Shown: positions 16,919-26,223, numbered from the stretch's first letter. The stretch: DNA of 64,000 nucleotides from Thiobacillus denitrificans ATCC 25259 (GCF_000012745.1 NC_007404.1:2728001-2792000), one strand, 5' to 3'. Notes: generated from the sequence alone by a model not told the origin. A program made the numbers and translations.

Positions 16919-19444
16919 ATGAAGACCGCGCTTCATCAGCTATTGCCTGCATTTCTGCGGCGTCTTCTCAAACGAATAAAAGACCGGCCGGATTCAGAGT
17001 TCCAGCAGACGCTAATCCGCATTGTCATTGGGCTCGGGTTCCTGCTGTATTTCTCCCGGGATCTCGCGACGCTCGATGAGTCGACCCGCGAAATAGCCCA
17101 GCTTATTAGCGCGTTTTTCACCGCAATTGCAGTGGTGATCACAGCGCTTTCATTGACCAGCCTCAAAGTGTCTCCCCCGCGTCGGATTGTCGCGATGGCG
17201 CTGGATTACGCTACCTGTTCGTTTCTACTGACCTATACCGGGGAGGCGGGCAGCCCGCTGCTCGTCGTGTACCTGTGGGTAACGCTAGGCAACGGCTTCA
17301 GATATGGCGTTTTCTACCTGTATATCGCAGCTGCCATGGCGATCACGGGCTTCCTGCTCGTGCTTACCTACTCGTCCTATTGGAACAGCCACATGTCCAT
17401 CGGGCTGGCATTTTTGCTGTCCATGATCGCGGTTCCCCTTTATTCTGCATCGCTGCTGAAGCAGCTTCACTCCGCTGTTGAGCGGGAACGCAAGGCCAGC
17501 CTGGCGAAATCGAGCTTCCTCGCCAATATGAGCCACGAGCTTCGGACCCCGTTGAACGGCGTCATAGGCGTCGCCGACCTGCTTGCCGAGACGAAGCTCA
17601 ACAAGGAGCAAAAGGAGTTCGCGCAGATCATCCGCACCTCTGCCGACACCCTGCTCGAACTGATCGATAACGTGCTCGACATCTCGCGCATCGAGGCCGG
17701 TCGCATCCTCACAAGCAGCGAGGATTTCGACCTACACCGCGTCATCAACGGCACGGTCGCGATGATGGAAACGCAGGCCAACGCCAAGGGTCTCGTGCTC
17801 GCCGCGCACATCGCGCCGCAGACCCCGTTCCAGCTGCAAGGCGACGCGCCCCATCTGCGTCAGGTACTGATCAATCTGATCGGCAATGCCGTCAAATTCA
17901 CCGAGCACGGACGGGTCGACGTCTACGTCCGCCCGGTCGGACAGGGCAACCCCCAACGATTGCGACTCGAAGTCGTCGATACCGGCATCGGCATACCGCC
18001 CGACGCCCAGATCCGCATCTTCGACAGCTTCACCCAGGCCGACGCGTCGATCACCCGCCGCTTCGGCGGTACCGGCCTGGGTACGACGATCGCCAAGCAA
18101 CTCGTCGAAGCGATGGGGGGCGAAATCGGCCTGCACAGCCGCGAAGGCGAAGGCACGACTTTCTGGTTCGAACTGCCCTTCGCGCTGCGCAGCAGCGGGC
18201 AACCCGCCGAAGAACGGTTCGATGCACCAATGCGCGTCGCGCTCCTCGCGAGCGGCGACCTTGCCGATCGCATGCAAGCGGCGATCCGCGCTTGGGATGT
18301 CGAAGCAGTTACGCTCCGCAGCGCCGCGCAATTAGGCTCCCAACTGTCGGCATCTCCCGCGAGCGAGGCATCGTTCGGGGCGATCGTCGTGGAGCGAAGC
18401 CTGCTTCCCGCGGACCCGGTCGCCTTCCTGAGCCAGTTGCGCGAAGGCCCCGTTCGCTCGTCGCTGCCCGTGATCCTGATCGAATCAGACGCACGCATCC
18501 CACCTTCCGAGGACGCACTGCTGCTACGTGCAGGCTACGCCTCGGTGCTGCGATCGCCGGTCAACACAGGTCTTCTTTTCAACGCGATCCACGCCGTCAC
18601 AAGCCGGGAACTGCCGCCCAATGTCATCTCGCTCGCCAACCGCTTCCAGGCGCAGACCGCACAGGCGACCGGACTCAACATCCTGGTCGCCGAAGACAAT
18701 CCGGTCAATCAGCGCGTGCTGCGCGGCCTGCTCGAGCACGCGGGACACAAAACCACGCTTGCCCACGACGGCGAAGAAGCGCTCGATCTGCTCGATTCGG
18801 ATGGCGCGAGCTTCGATCTCGCGATCATCGACATGCACATGCCCGAGCTGTCCGGCCCCGAGGTGGTGCAGCGCTGGCGCTTCCTGGAAAAAGGTCATCT
18901 CCCGATCATCATGCTCACGGCCGACGCGCGCAGCGAGGCCGAGACCGCCTGCAAGGAAGCCGGGGCTGACGCCTTTCTGACCAAGCCGGTCAACAGCCGC
19001 GAGTTGATTGACGCGATCACACGGCTCGGGGTGCCATCGCCCTCGCCCGTCACTGCGCCGGCGGCGAAAGCTGTGCGCACCGGTGAACTCGACGAGACGG
19101 TGCTCGACGATCTCGCCGAGCTCGGCGGCGCCGAATTCGTGCGTGAACTCCTCGCGAGTTTCGAGGACGACAGCGCGCGCGCCCTGCGTGACGCAGAGTT
19201 CGCGCTCGTGGCCCATGAGTACGGCCAGTGGCATCATCACCTGCACATGCTGAAAGGCGGCGCCAGCGACGTCGGCGCGAATCTGCTCGCCGAGCGCTGC
19301 GCCGAAGCCGAACGCGTCAAACCTTTCGAGCTCGCCACCCCGCTCGCGCGCACCCGACTCGACGCGGTGCGGACCGCGCTCGAGGAAGCGCGAACTGCCT
19401 TGTCGCGCTACCAGGAGCGCCGCCTACGCGCTGAGCACAGCTGA
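16919..19444 (+). CDS. rpfC: RpfC-type hybrid histidine kinase, DSF sensor
   Basis: 841 residues. Several N-terminal membrane helices (about residues 30-180) form the signal-sensing module. The dimerisation/phospho-acceptor box FLANMSHELRTPLNG has His near 205; the ATPase has NLIGNAVKFTEHG and DTGIGIPPD. A receiver domain (ILVAEDNPVNQRV, Asp near 636 in IIDMHMPELSG) and a C-terminal Hpt domain with His near 775 (HHLHMLKGGASDVGA) complete the phosphorelay. DNA in the first 600 bases is visibly less GC-rich than the rest. The last 21 bp overlap rpfF in antisense. Confidence 0.9.
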   Translation: MKTALHQLLPAFLRRLLKRIKDRPDSEFQQTLIRIVIGLGFLLYFSRDLATLDESTREIAQLISAFFTAIAVVITALSLTSLKVSPPRRIVAMALDYATCSFLLTYTGEAGSPLLVVYLWVTLGNGFRYGVFYLYIAAAMAITGFLLVLTYSSYWNSHMSIGLAFLLSMIAVPLYSASLLKQLHSAVERERKASLAKSSFLANMSHELRTPLNGVIGVADLLAETKLNKEQKEFAQIIRTSADTLLELIDNVLDISRIEAGRILTSSEDFDLHRVINGTVAMMETQANAKGLVLAAHIAPQTPFQLQGDAPHLRQVLINLIGNAVKFTEHGRVDVYVRPVGQGNPQRLRLEVVDTGIGIPPDAQIRIFDSFTQADASITRRFGGTGLGTTIAKQLVEAMGGEIGLHSREGEGTTFWFELPFALRSSGQPAEERFDAPMRVALLASGDLADRMQAAIRAWDVEAVTLRSAAQLGSQLSASPASEASFGAIVVERSLLPADPVAFLSQLREGPVRSSLPVILIESDARIPPSEDALLLRAGYASVLRSPVNTGLLFNAIHAVTSRELPPNVISLANRFQAQTAQATGLNILVAEDNPVNQRVLRGLLEHAGHKTTLAHDGEEALDLLDSDGASFDLAIIDMHMPELSGPEVVQRWRFLEKGHLPIIMLTADARSEAETACKEAGADAFLTKPVNSRELIDAITRLGVPSPSPVTAPAAKAVRTGELDETVLDDLAELGGAEFVRELLASFEDDSARALRDAEFALVAHEYGQWHHHLHMLKGGASDVGANLLAERCAEAERVKPFELATPLARTRLDAVRTALEEARTALSRYQERRLRAEHS

Positions 19445-20326
19445 ACCCGCTCCGCTCAAGCTCTCGGCTTTACCGGTCTGCCGCGCAACCAAGCGCTCCA
19501 TCATGCGCAGATCTTTCGCCTCGAGCCGCAAGGCCGCGTCAACCCAGATTTCGGCGATCCGCATCAGTTCGTCATGCGCAATCGGCTGAGATACCTCGCG
19601 TGCCGCGCGCAAGGCGAGCGCGCCATTTCGTTGGCGCGCCTCCTTGCGAATGAATTCATAGACGGCCTGCTCGCCGCTTCCCGGCTCGGTAAGAACGTCG
19701 ACCGCTCCCAAGTCGAACATCTCCTCCGCGGAATAAAGCTTTCCGCTCAGGATCACCTTCTCCGCTTGGCCGTACCCGATCTTCCTACCAAGCAGGCTCA
19801 TCGCGCCCATGCCGGGGAACAGATTGAAAAGGATTTCCGGAAATCCCATCTTGGACCCCCGCTCTGCGATCAAGACGTTTGCCGAGAGTGCGCATTCGAA
19901 GCCCCCGCCGAGCGCGTCACCCTGGACCAACGCGATCGTCTTCAGGTTCGGACGGTTAAGATGCGAGGCGTTCAGAAACAGAGGGCGAATGCAGGCCTGC
20001 GCATATTTATACAAACTCTCGCGGTCCCGCGCCTCGATCAGCTGGCGAAACAGATTAAGGTCACCGCCCAAGTTGTAAACCCCCTGATGGGCGGACGCGA
20101 CCACGACATAATTCACGTCCGGACAATCGGGATCATCGACCCGCTTCGCGATCTCGCCAAACCAGTCGACGATCTCACGCAGCAAAACGCCTGTGAAGCA
20201 TGGGCGCGGTTCGGAGTTCATGTAACCCCAAGCAACCTGGCTATGCTCGTCGTAATAAGTGGTAAGTTGGTTGTAATTGGTCTGCTGGGGTTGCAGCGTA
20301 GAACGGACAGCTTGCAGGTGTGCCAT
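19424..20326 (-). CDS. rpfF: RpfF DSF synthase (crotonase family)
   Basis: 300 residues from the ATG at 20326, which has GGAG seven bases upstream; in-frame ATGs further out lack this. It is a crotonase-fold protein with both catalytic glutamates of RpfF enzymes, Glu144 (GGGFECAL) and Glu164 (GFPEILFNLFPG), spaced 20 residues apart as in the Xanthomonas enzyme. RpfF makes cis-2-unsaturated fatty acid signals by acyl-ACP dehydration and thioester cleavage. It is convergent with rpfC, with a 21-bp tail overlap. Confidence 0.92.
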   Translation of the reverse strand: MAHLQAVRSTLQPQQTNYNQLTTYYDEHSQVAWGYMNSEPRPCFTGVLLREIVDWFGEIAKRVDDPDCPDVNYVVVASAHQGVYNLGGDLNLFRQLIEARDRESLYKYAQACIRPLFLNASHLNRPNLKTIALVQGDALGGGFECALSANVLIAERGSKMGFPEILFNLFPGMGAMSLLGRKIGYGQAEKVILSGKLYSAEEMFDLGAVDVLTEPGSGEQAVYEFIRKEARQRNGALALRAAREVSQPIAHDELMRIAEIWVDAALRLEAKDLRMMERLVARQTGKAESLSGAGSAVLSA

Positions 20327-20500
20327 GAGGTATCTCCACGTCTCTCGTTGATCGGCCATGCGTCGGGTTTTCGGCATGTGGCGAGAGACTAGCGCGGGGC
20401 CTGAAAGCGCTCAAGCGACAATTCGGGTGGCGCGGTCAACCCCAAGATATGGGGCGCTAGGTAGGACTGACCCCTAGATCATGCGACGCGCGACCTACGC

Positions 20501-21307
20501 CTAGAACGTCCATACCATGCGCAGCGCTAGCGCAAACAGCAGCAACGCGAACACGCGCTTCAGCGTCCGGACGGGCATGCGGTGGGCCGTCCGTGCGCCG
20601 AGCGGCGCGGTCACTACGCTGCCGAGGACGATGCCGGCGAGCGCGGGCAGATAGACGAATCCCGCGCTCGCGGGCGGACGGCCCGTCACCCCGAGGCCGC
20701 CGAGGGCGTAGCCGGCCGTGCCGGCCAGCGCAATCGGAAAGCCGATCGCCGCCGAGGTTGCGATCGCGCGGTGCAACGCGACGTTGTGCCACAGCATGAA
20801 CGGCACCGACAAGGTGCCGCCGCCGATGCCGACCCAACTCGACACAGCGCCGATCACGGCGCCGGCGAGCGTCATGCCGGGGCGCGCCGGCAGCGCGCGG
20901 TGGGGCGCAGGCTTGAAGTCGAGCCACATCTGGAACGCCGCGTAGAACAGAAAGGCGACGAAAAACAGCTTCAGCAACAGGGCGGACACCTCTGCCGCGA
21001 GCAGCGCGCCGGCAAGCGTGCCGGCGAGGATGCCCGGCGTGATCCGGCGCACGAGTAGCCAGTCGACCGCGCCGCGCCTATGGTGCGCACGCACGCTCGA
21101 AAGCGAGGTGAACAGAATCGACGCCAGCGACGTCGCGAGCGCGACCTGTGGCTCGATCCCGGGTGCGAGGCCTTGCCCCTGCAGCAGCAGGATCAGCACC
21201 GGCACGATGATGAGGCCGCCGCCGACCCCGAGCAGGCCGGCGACGAAACCGACGACCAGACCCAGCGCCCCGTAGGCGGCGAAGAGCGTCGGCGCTAGCT
21301 CGGGCAT
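20501..21307 (-). CDS. TauE/SafE family sulfite/organosulfonate exporter
   Basis: A 268-residue integral membrane protein with the family repeats: GLVVGFVAGLLGVGGGLIIVPVLILLL at the N terminus and GAVIGAVSSWVGIGGGTLSVPFMLW in the second half, each ending in a Gly-rich loop. It probably exports a small anionic sulfur compound, but substrates in this family vary widely. Monocistronic between rpfF and the EVE gene. A dyad (GTCGTA, 8 bases, TACGAC) lies about 90-110 bp upstream of the start at 21397-21416 and could be an operator. Confidence 0.83.
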   Translation of the reverse strand: MPELAPTLFAAYGALGLVVGFVAGLLGVGGGLIIVPVLILLLQGQGLAPGIEPQVALATSLASILFTSLSSVRAHHRRGAVDWLLVRRITPGILAGTLAGALLAAEVSALLLKLFFVAFLFYAAFQMWLDFKPAPHRALPARPGMTLAGAVIGAVSSWVGIGGGTLSVPFMLWHNVALHRAIATSAAIGFPIALAGTAGYALGGLGVTGRPPASAGFVYLPALAGIVLGSVVTAPLGARTAHRMPVRTLKRVFALLLFALALRMVWTF

Positions 21308-21396
21308 CGGGCAAATTTACGTGATGTCCTGAAGGACACCGGGCACGCCCATAATCGCGCAGGATTTTGGTCGACAGAGAAGTTTTGTGAGGGCGC

Positions 21397-21416
21397 GTCG
21401 TAGTGATTCATACGAC
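21397..21416. promoter_or_regulatory. Perfect 6-bp-arm dyad upstream of the TauE gene
   Basis: GTCGTA at 21397 and TACGAC at 21411 with an 8-base spacer. No T-run follows on either strand, so it looks more like a protein site than a terminator. Regulator unknown. Confidence 0.25.
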
Positions 21417-21492
21417 CCACCGAGCAAAATCTTTCATAGCGGGCAAGAGACCACCGAGCGCGCGCAGCAATTGCGAGTTGCCCGAGCTCACA

Positions 21493-21948
<456 letters not shown>

Positions 21949-21984
21949 ACGTATCCTTTGTTTTTCCTAGCCCTTCCTGGAAGC

Positions 21985-21998
21985 CCAGTAATTACTGG
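21985..21998. repeat. 14-bp perfect palindrome next to the attachment site
   Basis: CCAGTAATTACTGG shares the CCAGTAA of the attachment core and repeats it inverted. Candidate binding site for the integrase or the AlpA-like excisionase. Confidence 0.5.
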
Positions 21999-22047
21999 CA
22001 ACCCAAGCGGGCGTTGTGCTTGTTTGTTCCTGGTAGCGCCTATAGAA

Positions 22048-22080
22048 TCCCACCCAAATCCCCACCCACATTCCCACCCT
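22048..22080. repeat. Three TCCCACCC-type direct repeats before the integrase (arm sites)
   Basis: Copies at 22048, 22059 (one extra C) and 22072, about 11-13 bp apart. The same motif occurs twice near the other island end at 36763 and 36775. Location and spacing suggest integrase arm-type sites. Confidence 0.55.
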
Positions 22081-22090
22081 AGGAGCAGCC

Positions 22091-23422
22091 ATGGGAAGAC
22101 TTGCCGCCGTGACATGCGACACCGTGAAGCCCGACCCGAAGCGTGACCGCTTGCTCGGCGATGGTGACGGTCTGTTTTTGCGGATTCGACCGCACGGTAC
22201 GAAAACATGGGTAATTGAGTATGAGTTTCAGGGCCGTCGCACCAAATACACCATCGGTAGTTACTCGCGCAACGGCGCTCCAGGCGAGAGTATTCCAGAC
22301 TGGCTGGGGCACGGCCAGCAGTCCCTTACCCAGGCCCGGTCAATAGCCGGAAGTTGGAAAGCGGCGCGCAGAGGTGGCCACGACCCGGCGGCAGAGTGGG
22401 AAGCGCTGCAGGCCAAAGAAAAGCAAGCCGCGGCCGAACTGCAGGCGGCCCAGAAAGCCGAGCAACAGCAACCTACGGTCACGAACGCCATAGATTCCTT
22501 CATGCAGAAGATTATGGCCGGCAAAAAGAGCGCACCGGCGATCCGCTATCGCCTTGACCGGCTGGCTGCCCTGCTCGGCGACAAGAAAATTCGGGATGTG
22601 ACCCGGCAGGACGTGATCGCTGCCCTCGACACTATCGCCGAGGGGCTGCGGGAGGGGCAGACGGCCAAACAACTGGCAGGTGAGGTGTTGACCCAAGCCA
22701 AACGCGTCTGGCGTTTCGCAAGAGCGCGGGAATGGGTGTTGGTTTCCTGTGTGGAAGAACTAACCCGGCGGGACTTCGACGCCAAACCCCGTAAGCGCGA
22801 TGTGACACTGCGGTTCGACGAACTGGTCGTGGTCTGGCGAACGCTCGATGATCCCAGGAAATGCAAGGCCGACCCGGTGACGGTTGCGGCAATGAAATTG
22901 CTGATTTTGACCGGACAGCGGGAGAGCGAAGTTTGCGAGGCCCCCTGGAAGGAGTTCGACCTAGCCCAAGGGCTGTGGCGCATCCCCCCGGACCGCACCA
23001 AGGCGGGTCGCGCCCATCTCGTTCACCTCGCCCCCCAGGCGGTCAAGATCCTTGAAGATGTAAAGAAGATCACAGGAAAGGAACGCTTTGTTTTCGCTTC
23101 CCCCTTGAGGGACAAACAACCGGTCTATGGGCGATCCGTCAACAACGCCCTGAAGTCCCTATTTAGGAGAGGTATGTTGTCGAACGTAACTCCCTGCACC
23201 ATCCATGATTTCCGCAGGACGCTGGTAACCCGCCTCCCCGATCTCGGATTCGAACATTTTTTGGGTCACAAGATTGCCAACCATATGTTGTCAGGCGTGT
23301 CCGCCCACTACAACCACAACGCCTATGAAACAGATCGGGAGGCGGCACTGAAGGCATGGGCCGCACGCCTCGAAGTGCTGGCAACGGAAAACAACGTAAC
23401 CCAATTGCATCAAGCAGCATGA
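22091..23422 (+). CDS. int: P4-type tyrosine recombinase/integrase
   Basis: 443 residues with an N-terminal DUF4102-like arm-binding domain (LLGDGDGLFLRIRPHGTKTWVIEYEFQGRRTKYTIGSY), a core-binding region, and a catalytic domain with Arg277 (LTGQRESEVCEAPW), His372-x-x-Arg375 (IHDFRRT), His393 (FLGHK) and probable nucleophile Tyr407 (SAHYNHNAY). Intact by motif. AGGAG lies 7 bases before the ATG. It sits at the island end facing inward, as is usual for this family, and should integrate at the EVE start codon. Confidence 0.93.
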   Translation: MGRLAAVTCDTVKPDPKRDRLLGDGDGLFLRIRPHGTKTWVIEYEFQGRRTKYTIGSYSRNGAPGESIPDWLGHGQQSLTQARSIAGSWKAARRGGHDPAAEWEALQAKEKQAAAELQAAQKAEQQQPTVTNAIDSFMQKIMAGKKSAPAIRYRLDRLAALLGDKKIRDVTRQDVIAALDTIAEGLREGQTAKQLAGEVLTQAKRVWRFARAREWVLVSCVEELTRRDFDAKPRKRDVTLRFDELVVVWRTLDDPRKCKADPVTVAAMKLLILTGQRESEVCEAPWKEFDLAQGLWRIPPDRTKAGRAHLVHLAPQAVKILEDVKKITGKERFVFASPLRDKQPVYGRSVNNALKSLFRRGMLSNVTPCTIHDFRRTLVTRLPDLGFEHFLGHKIANHMLSGVSAHYNHNAYETDREAALKAWAARLEVLATENNVTQLHQAA

Positions 23423-23515
23423 TCGTTTTCGCCGCGCCTAGCCCGACAGGGCGAATACTGGGAACCCTTGCCCGACTGGCGCGGCAACCAACTCAAGGGG
23501 CGTGTAAGGGACGCC

Positions 23516-24400
23516 ATGTTTTTTTTAGATCAATTCGAGACGTTCGATCCGGTGTCGGGCGAGGTGCCATCCCACCCCTTTACGTATATGCCCGCTATCG
23601 CTTCGCGTGCGCGGGCAATCCTAAGATGCGGGGCAGATGAATGGTGCAGGGCAAAGCTCGCCTCGATTGCCAAACGAATTAATCGGGAACTTGACCGGTA
23701 TTTCAGCGACATCAAGATCTATGAAATTGAGCGCCTTCGCGAGCAGGCGGGGCTGTTGGAATCTATCGGGGGCGACCCCGACTGGCCACCGAACGAAGAA
23801 TATCTAGACATTCAGACCTGGGAAAACACAAGCGAGGTTGACGCGCTCAAATCCGTCGTTGAGAACCGCGATTCGCACCTCTTCTTCTCCAAAGACCCAC
23901 TACCAAAGTCAGAAGAGTACCCGGAGGGTAAAGACTATGAGCTGTTCGCGGTCCTTGCGCTGTGGATGCTGGCCGATGGCCTACGTTTCCTAAACACAAC
24001 GGCCGTAGGCTTAGCAATTGCAGGTGAATTCGCTCTAAAAGCGATGGACGCGGTTTGTTATGCCGAACACTTGCGTGAAGCTGAGTGGCTCGCTTCCTAT
24101 GTTGAGAAACAGGGCAACATCAAACTGACTGAAGCGCTGATAGAGCAGAAGAACGACGCGCAAAAACAAAAATCCGCCCTCGCTAAACGGCTAAACGTTG
24201 CACGTCATCAAAAGACAACCGAAGCAAAGGCAATGGCAATCGAAGAGTTCATGAAGGATCGCGACAGATTCCCCAGTGCCGAGAAAGCCGGTATTTATCT
24301 GGCCGACTGGCTTAGAGACCAGGGCCGCCCGTTCGAGCCAAGAACGGTTACCAGTTGGATTCGCGCTCACGCGACAGCAACGGGTTTCCGGTTTCGATAG
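23516..24400 (+). CDS. Hypothetical island protein next to integrase
   Basis: About 294 residues from the ATG at 23516 (MFFLDQFETFDPVSGE); a TTG at 23468 is possible, and the frame is open back to the integrase stop. The middle is predicted alpha-helical, with a helix-rich charged segment (ALIEQKNDAQKQKSALAKRLNVARHQKTTEAKAMAIEEFMKDRDRFPSAEKAGIYLADWL) and an end (FEPRTVTSWIRAHATATGFRFR) that looks like a DNA-binding helix pair. Not recognised as any named family. Its place between int and alpA suggests a part in element maintenance or control. Confidence 0.65.
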   Translation: MFFLDQFETFDPVSGEVPSHPFTYMPAIASRARAILRCGADEWCRAKLASIAKRINRELDRYFSDIKIYEIERLREQAGLLESIGGDPDWPPNEEYLDIQTWENTSEVDALKSVVENRDSHLFFSKDPLPKSEEYPEGKDYELFAVLALWMLADGLRFLNTTAVGLAIAGEFALKAMDAVCYAEHLREAEWLASYVEKQGNIKLTEALIEQKNDAQKQKSALAKRLNVARHQKTTEAKAMAIEEFMKDRDRFPSAEKAGIYLADWLRDQGRPFEPRTVTSWIRAHATATGFRFR

Positions 24401-24502
24401 CGGCCTCCGACGGAGACCGTACGGCCTCTACCGCGCAGTGTTCGGCATCCACCGGATAGGCCTTATTCAGCAAGCGCCATTCCATTTCAATGCGACCATG
24501 CA

Positions 24503-24521
24503 TTCCCGGATGGGCCGGGAA
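24503..24521. promoter_or_regulatory. Perfect dyad just upstream of the AlpA gene
   Basis: TTCCCGG, 5 bases, CCGGGAA, ending about 10 bases before the AGGAG ribosome-binding site of the AlpA gene. It may be an operator or a 5'-leader hairpin masking translation. Confidence 0.4.
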
Positions 24522-24543
24522 GCGCCTAACAGGAGCTTTAAGC

Positions 24544-24756
24544 ATGGCTGCACAACTCAAAACCGCCCTCACCATCCTGCGCCGTCGTCAGGTCGAGAAA
24601 CGTGTCGGGCTGACGCGATCCCCTCTCTACGCCCGAATCCAGGCTGGCACCTTTCCGAAACCCATTCGCCTCGGCAACGGCCGTGCGGTCGGCTGGATCG
24701 AGGCAGAAATTGACGCATGGCTTGACGAACAGATCGAAAAAAGCCGCAAGGCATAA
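24544..24756 (+). CDS. AlpA-family regulator/excisionase-like protein
   Basis: A 70-residue winged-helix MerR/AlpA-type protein: ILRRRQVEKRVGLTRSPLYARIQAGTFPKPIRLGNGRAVGWIEAEIDAWLDEQIEKSRKA is a textbook AlpA core with the WxxxEIDAWL end. AGGAG is 9 bases before the ATG at 24544. AlpA proteins control integrase expression or excision in P4-like elements. It heads a run of closely spaced small genes. Confidence 0.87.
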   Translation: MAAQLKTALTILRRRQVEKRVGLTRSPLYARIQAGTFPKPIRLGNGRAVGWIEAEIDAWLDEQIEKSRKA

Positions 24757-24767
24757 GGGGGATGATG

Positions 24768-24860
24768 ATGCACCTTCCCGAAAAGCAAGATCGCTTCGTG
24801 CCGGCCGCAGTCCCTGCGAAATGGGCAACGCTGGAGCGCCATGATGGCCAAGAAGACTAG
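24768..24860 (+). CDS. Small ORF overlapping the next island gene
   Basis: 30 residues (MHLPEKQDRFVPAAVPAKWATLERHDGQED), preceded by AAGGGGG. Three in-frame ATGs stand in a row (24762, 24765, 24768); the last is best spaced. It ends inside the following gene, overlapping by 20 bp, so it may serve as a translational coupling leader. No homology recognised. Confidence 0.35.
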   Translation: MHLPEKQDRFVPAAVPAKWATLERHDGQED

Positions 24861-25578
24861 CAAATCATTTGAATTACCAAGCGGGCATTACGTGGCCCTT
24901 CCTCACGCGCTGCTGGACAGCGCAGCTTTCATGGGGGCATCTCACAGGACGCGCTCCCTGATCGTGGAACTCATGCGCCAGCACAACGGGGTAAATAACG
25001 GCCACCTTCACCTCGCGCTCGGTTGGCTCAAGGCACGTGGGTGGGCGTCTGCCGACGGGGTCCAGAAATCAAAGCAAGAAGCGCTCGAGCGCGGCCTGAT
25101 CATCAAGACGCGCGAAGGCGGCCTGAATATCGGCCCGGACCGGTACGCGCTGACTTGGCTGCCAATCACAAACTTCGTCGGACTTCAGTTGTCGCGGCAG
25201 GACTATCATCCCGGCCGCTATCTCTTCATGGGCAAGCCGCCAGCCACCAGAGGCGAAAAACCGCCAGTACCTATTCGTCAGGCTGCCAAGCGCATCGTAA
25301 AACGCAGTGACTATTCCGTCGTGCGGAGCGACCCAGCACCGGCTGCCGGAATGGTGAAAGCCGTACCTATTCCGCCTGACGGAGCGAAAACCACCATTTT
25401 TTATGCTTCGGCCATTCCGCCCAACGGAAACAATGAATTGTTACCAATCCCCCGAGGGAGCTCTCGACGTGTAGTTGGTGCGCGAGGACGTAGTGGGAAG
25501 CGCAAACAGGCGCTCGCCCCCCAGAACGCGTCGGGCAATTTCCCTAATGATTTCGGCAAAATCCGGGAGAAACAATAA
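24841..25578 (+). CDS. Island protein with winged-helix-like N terminus (possible replication/control protein)
   Basis: 245 residues. The N-terminal 120 residues (YVALPHALLDSAAFMGASHRTRSLIVELMRQHNGVNNGHLHLALGWLKARGWASADGVQKSKQEALERGLIIKTREGG) read like a winged helix-turn-helix of the type found in phage and satellite replication proteins. The C-terminal half is basic, rich in Pro, Gly and Ser, and probably disordered. Repeated AIPP/PIPP-type motifs occur there. No helicase or primase motifs are seen. Its stop TAA is immediately followed by the next ATG. Confidence 0.65.
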   Translation: MMAKKTSKSFELPSGHYVALPHALLDSAAFMGASHRTRSLIVELMRQHNGVNNGHLHLALGWLKARGWASADGVQKSKQEALERGLIIKTREGGLNIGPDRYALTWLPITNFVGLQLSRQDYHPGRYLFMGKPPATRGEKPPVPIRQAAKRIVKRSDYSVVRSDPAPAAGMVKAVPIPPDGAKTTIFYASAIPPNGNNELLPIPRGSSRRVVGARGRSGKRKQALAPQNASGNFPNDFGKIREKQ

Positions 25579-26223
25579 ATGGGCGGTTTTGGGAGCGGGC
25601 GACGTTGCCAAGACGGCAAGGCGATTACACGCGACCGCCATGCGCTAGACGTGCGCCATCTCCAACGGAAAAATCTGCTGCGCCCAGGGCTCTTCTTCAG
25701 CCTGGACTGGAAACGCAACCGCCAGACGCTGGCCTCTAGCGTCGTTCGGGTAGAAGCTGACCAACTGGTAATGAGCTATCGACACCAGAACGTCGCCGGC
25801 GAATGGCAGGACAGAGAATGTCCCGTGCGGCTGGACTGGACGGCCTGCAACTATGGTGGCCAAAGGACATGGATGATCTGCCCTGCCAGCGGGTGCGGGA
25901 GGCGCGTGGGCGTGCTGTATCTGGGAAATACAGGTAATTTCGCCTGCCGGCACTGCTGCGAGTTGGTTTATGACACCCAGCGCGAAACGGATGGGCAGCG
26001 AGCAATGCGGCGTGTGAACAACATCCGAAAAGTACTGGGCTGGAGGCTTGCCCTTCTAAATGGCGGTGGTGAAAAACCCAGGGGAATGCAGTGGCGAACG
26101 TTCCGGAAGCTAAAATCTCAGCACGACGCACACCTCAGGTTGGCGCTAAACAAAATGGGCGAACGGCTTGGCATGGCGAGCCGGAAACTTGTCGGCCTGC
26201 AAAAGCGGTTGGATAAAGGGTAA
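25579..26223 (+). CDS. Zinc-ribbon hypothetical protein of the island
   Basis: 214 residues starting MGGFGSGRR. A zinc ribbon is formed by CPASGC and, about twenty residues later, CRHCC, followed by ELVYDTQRETDGQRAMRRVNNIRKVLGW and a basic C terminus. The N-terminal GGxGSGR and the ribbon recur in phage- and island-borne hypothetical proteins, but no function is known to me. It begins directly after the preceding stop, so the two genes are coupled. Confidence 0.7.
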   Translation: MGGFGSGRRCQDGKAITRDRHALDVRHLQRKNLLRPGLFFSLDWKRNRQTLASSVVRVEADQLVMSYRHQNVAGEWQDRECPVRLDWTACNYGGQRTWMICPASGCGRRVGVLYLGNTGNFACRHCCELVYDTQRETDGQRAMRRVNNIRKVLGWRLALLNGGGEKPRGMQWRTFRKLKSQHDAHLRLALNKMGERLGMASRKLVGLQKRLDKG

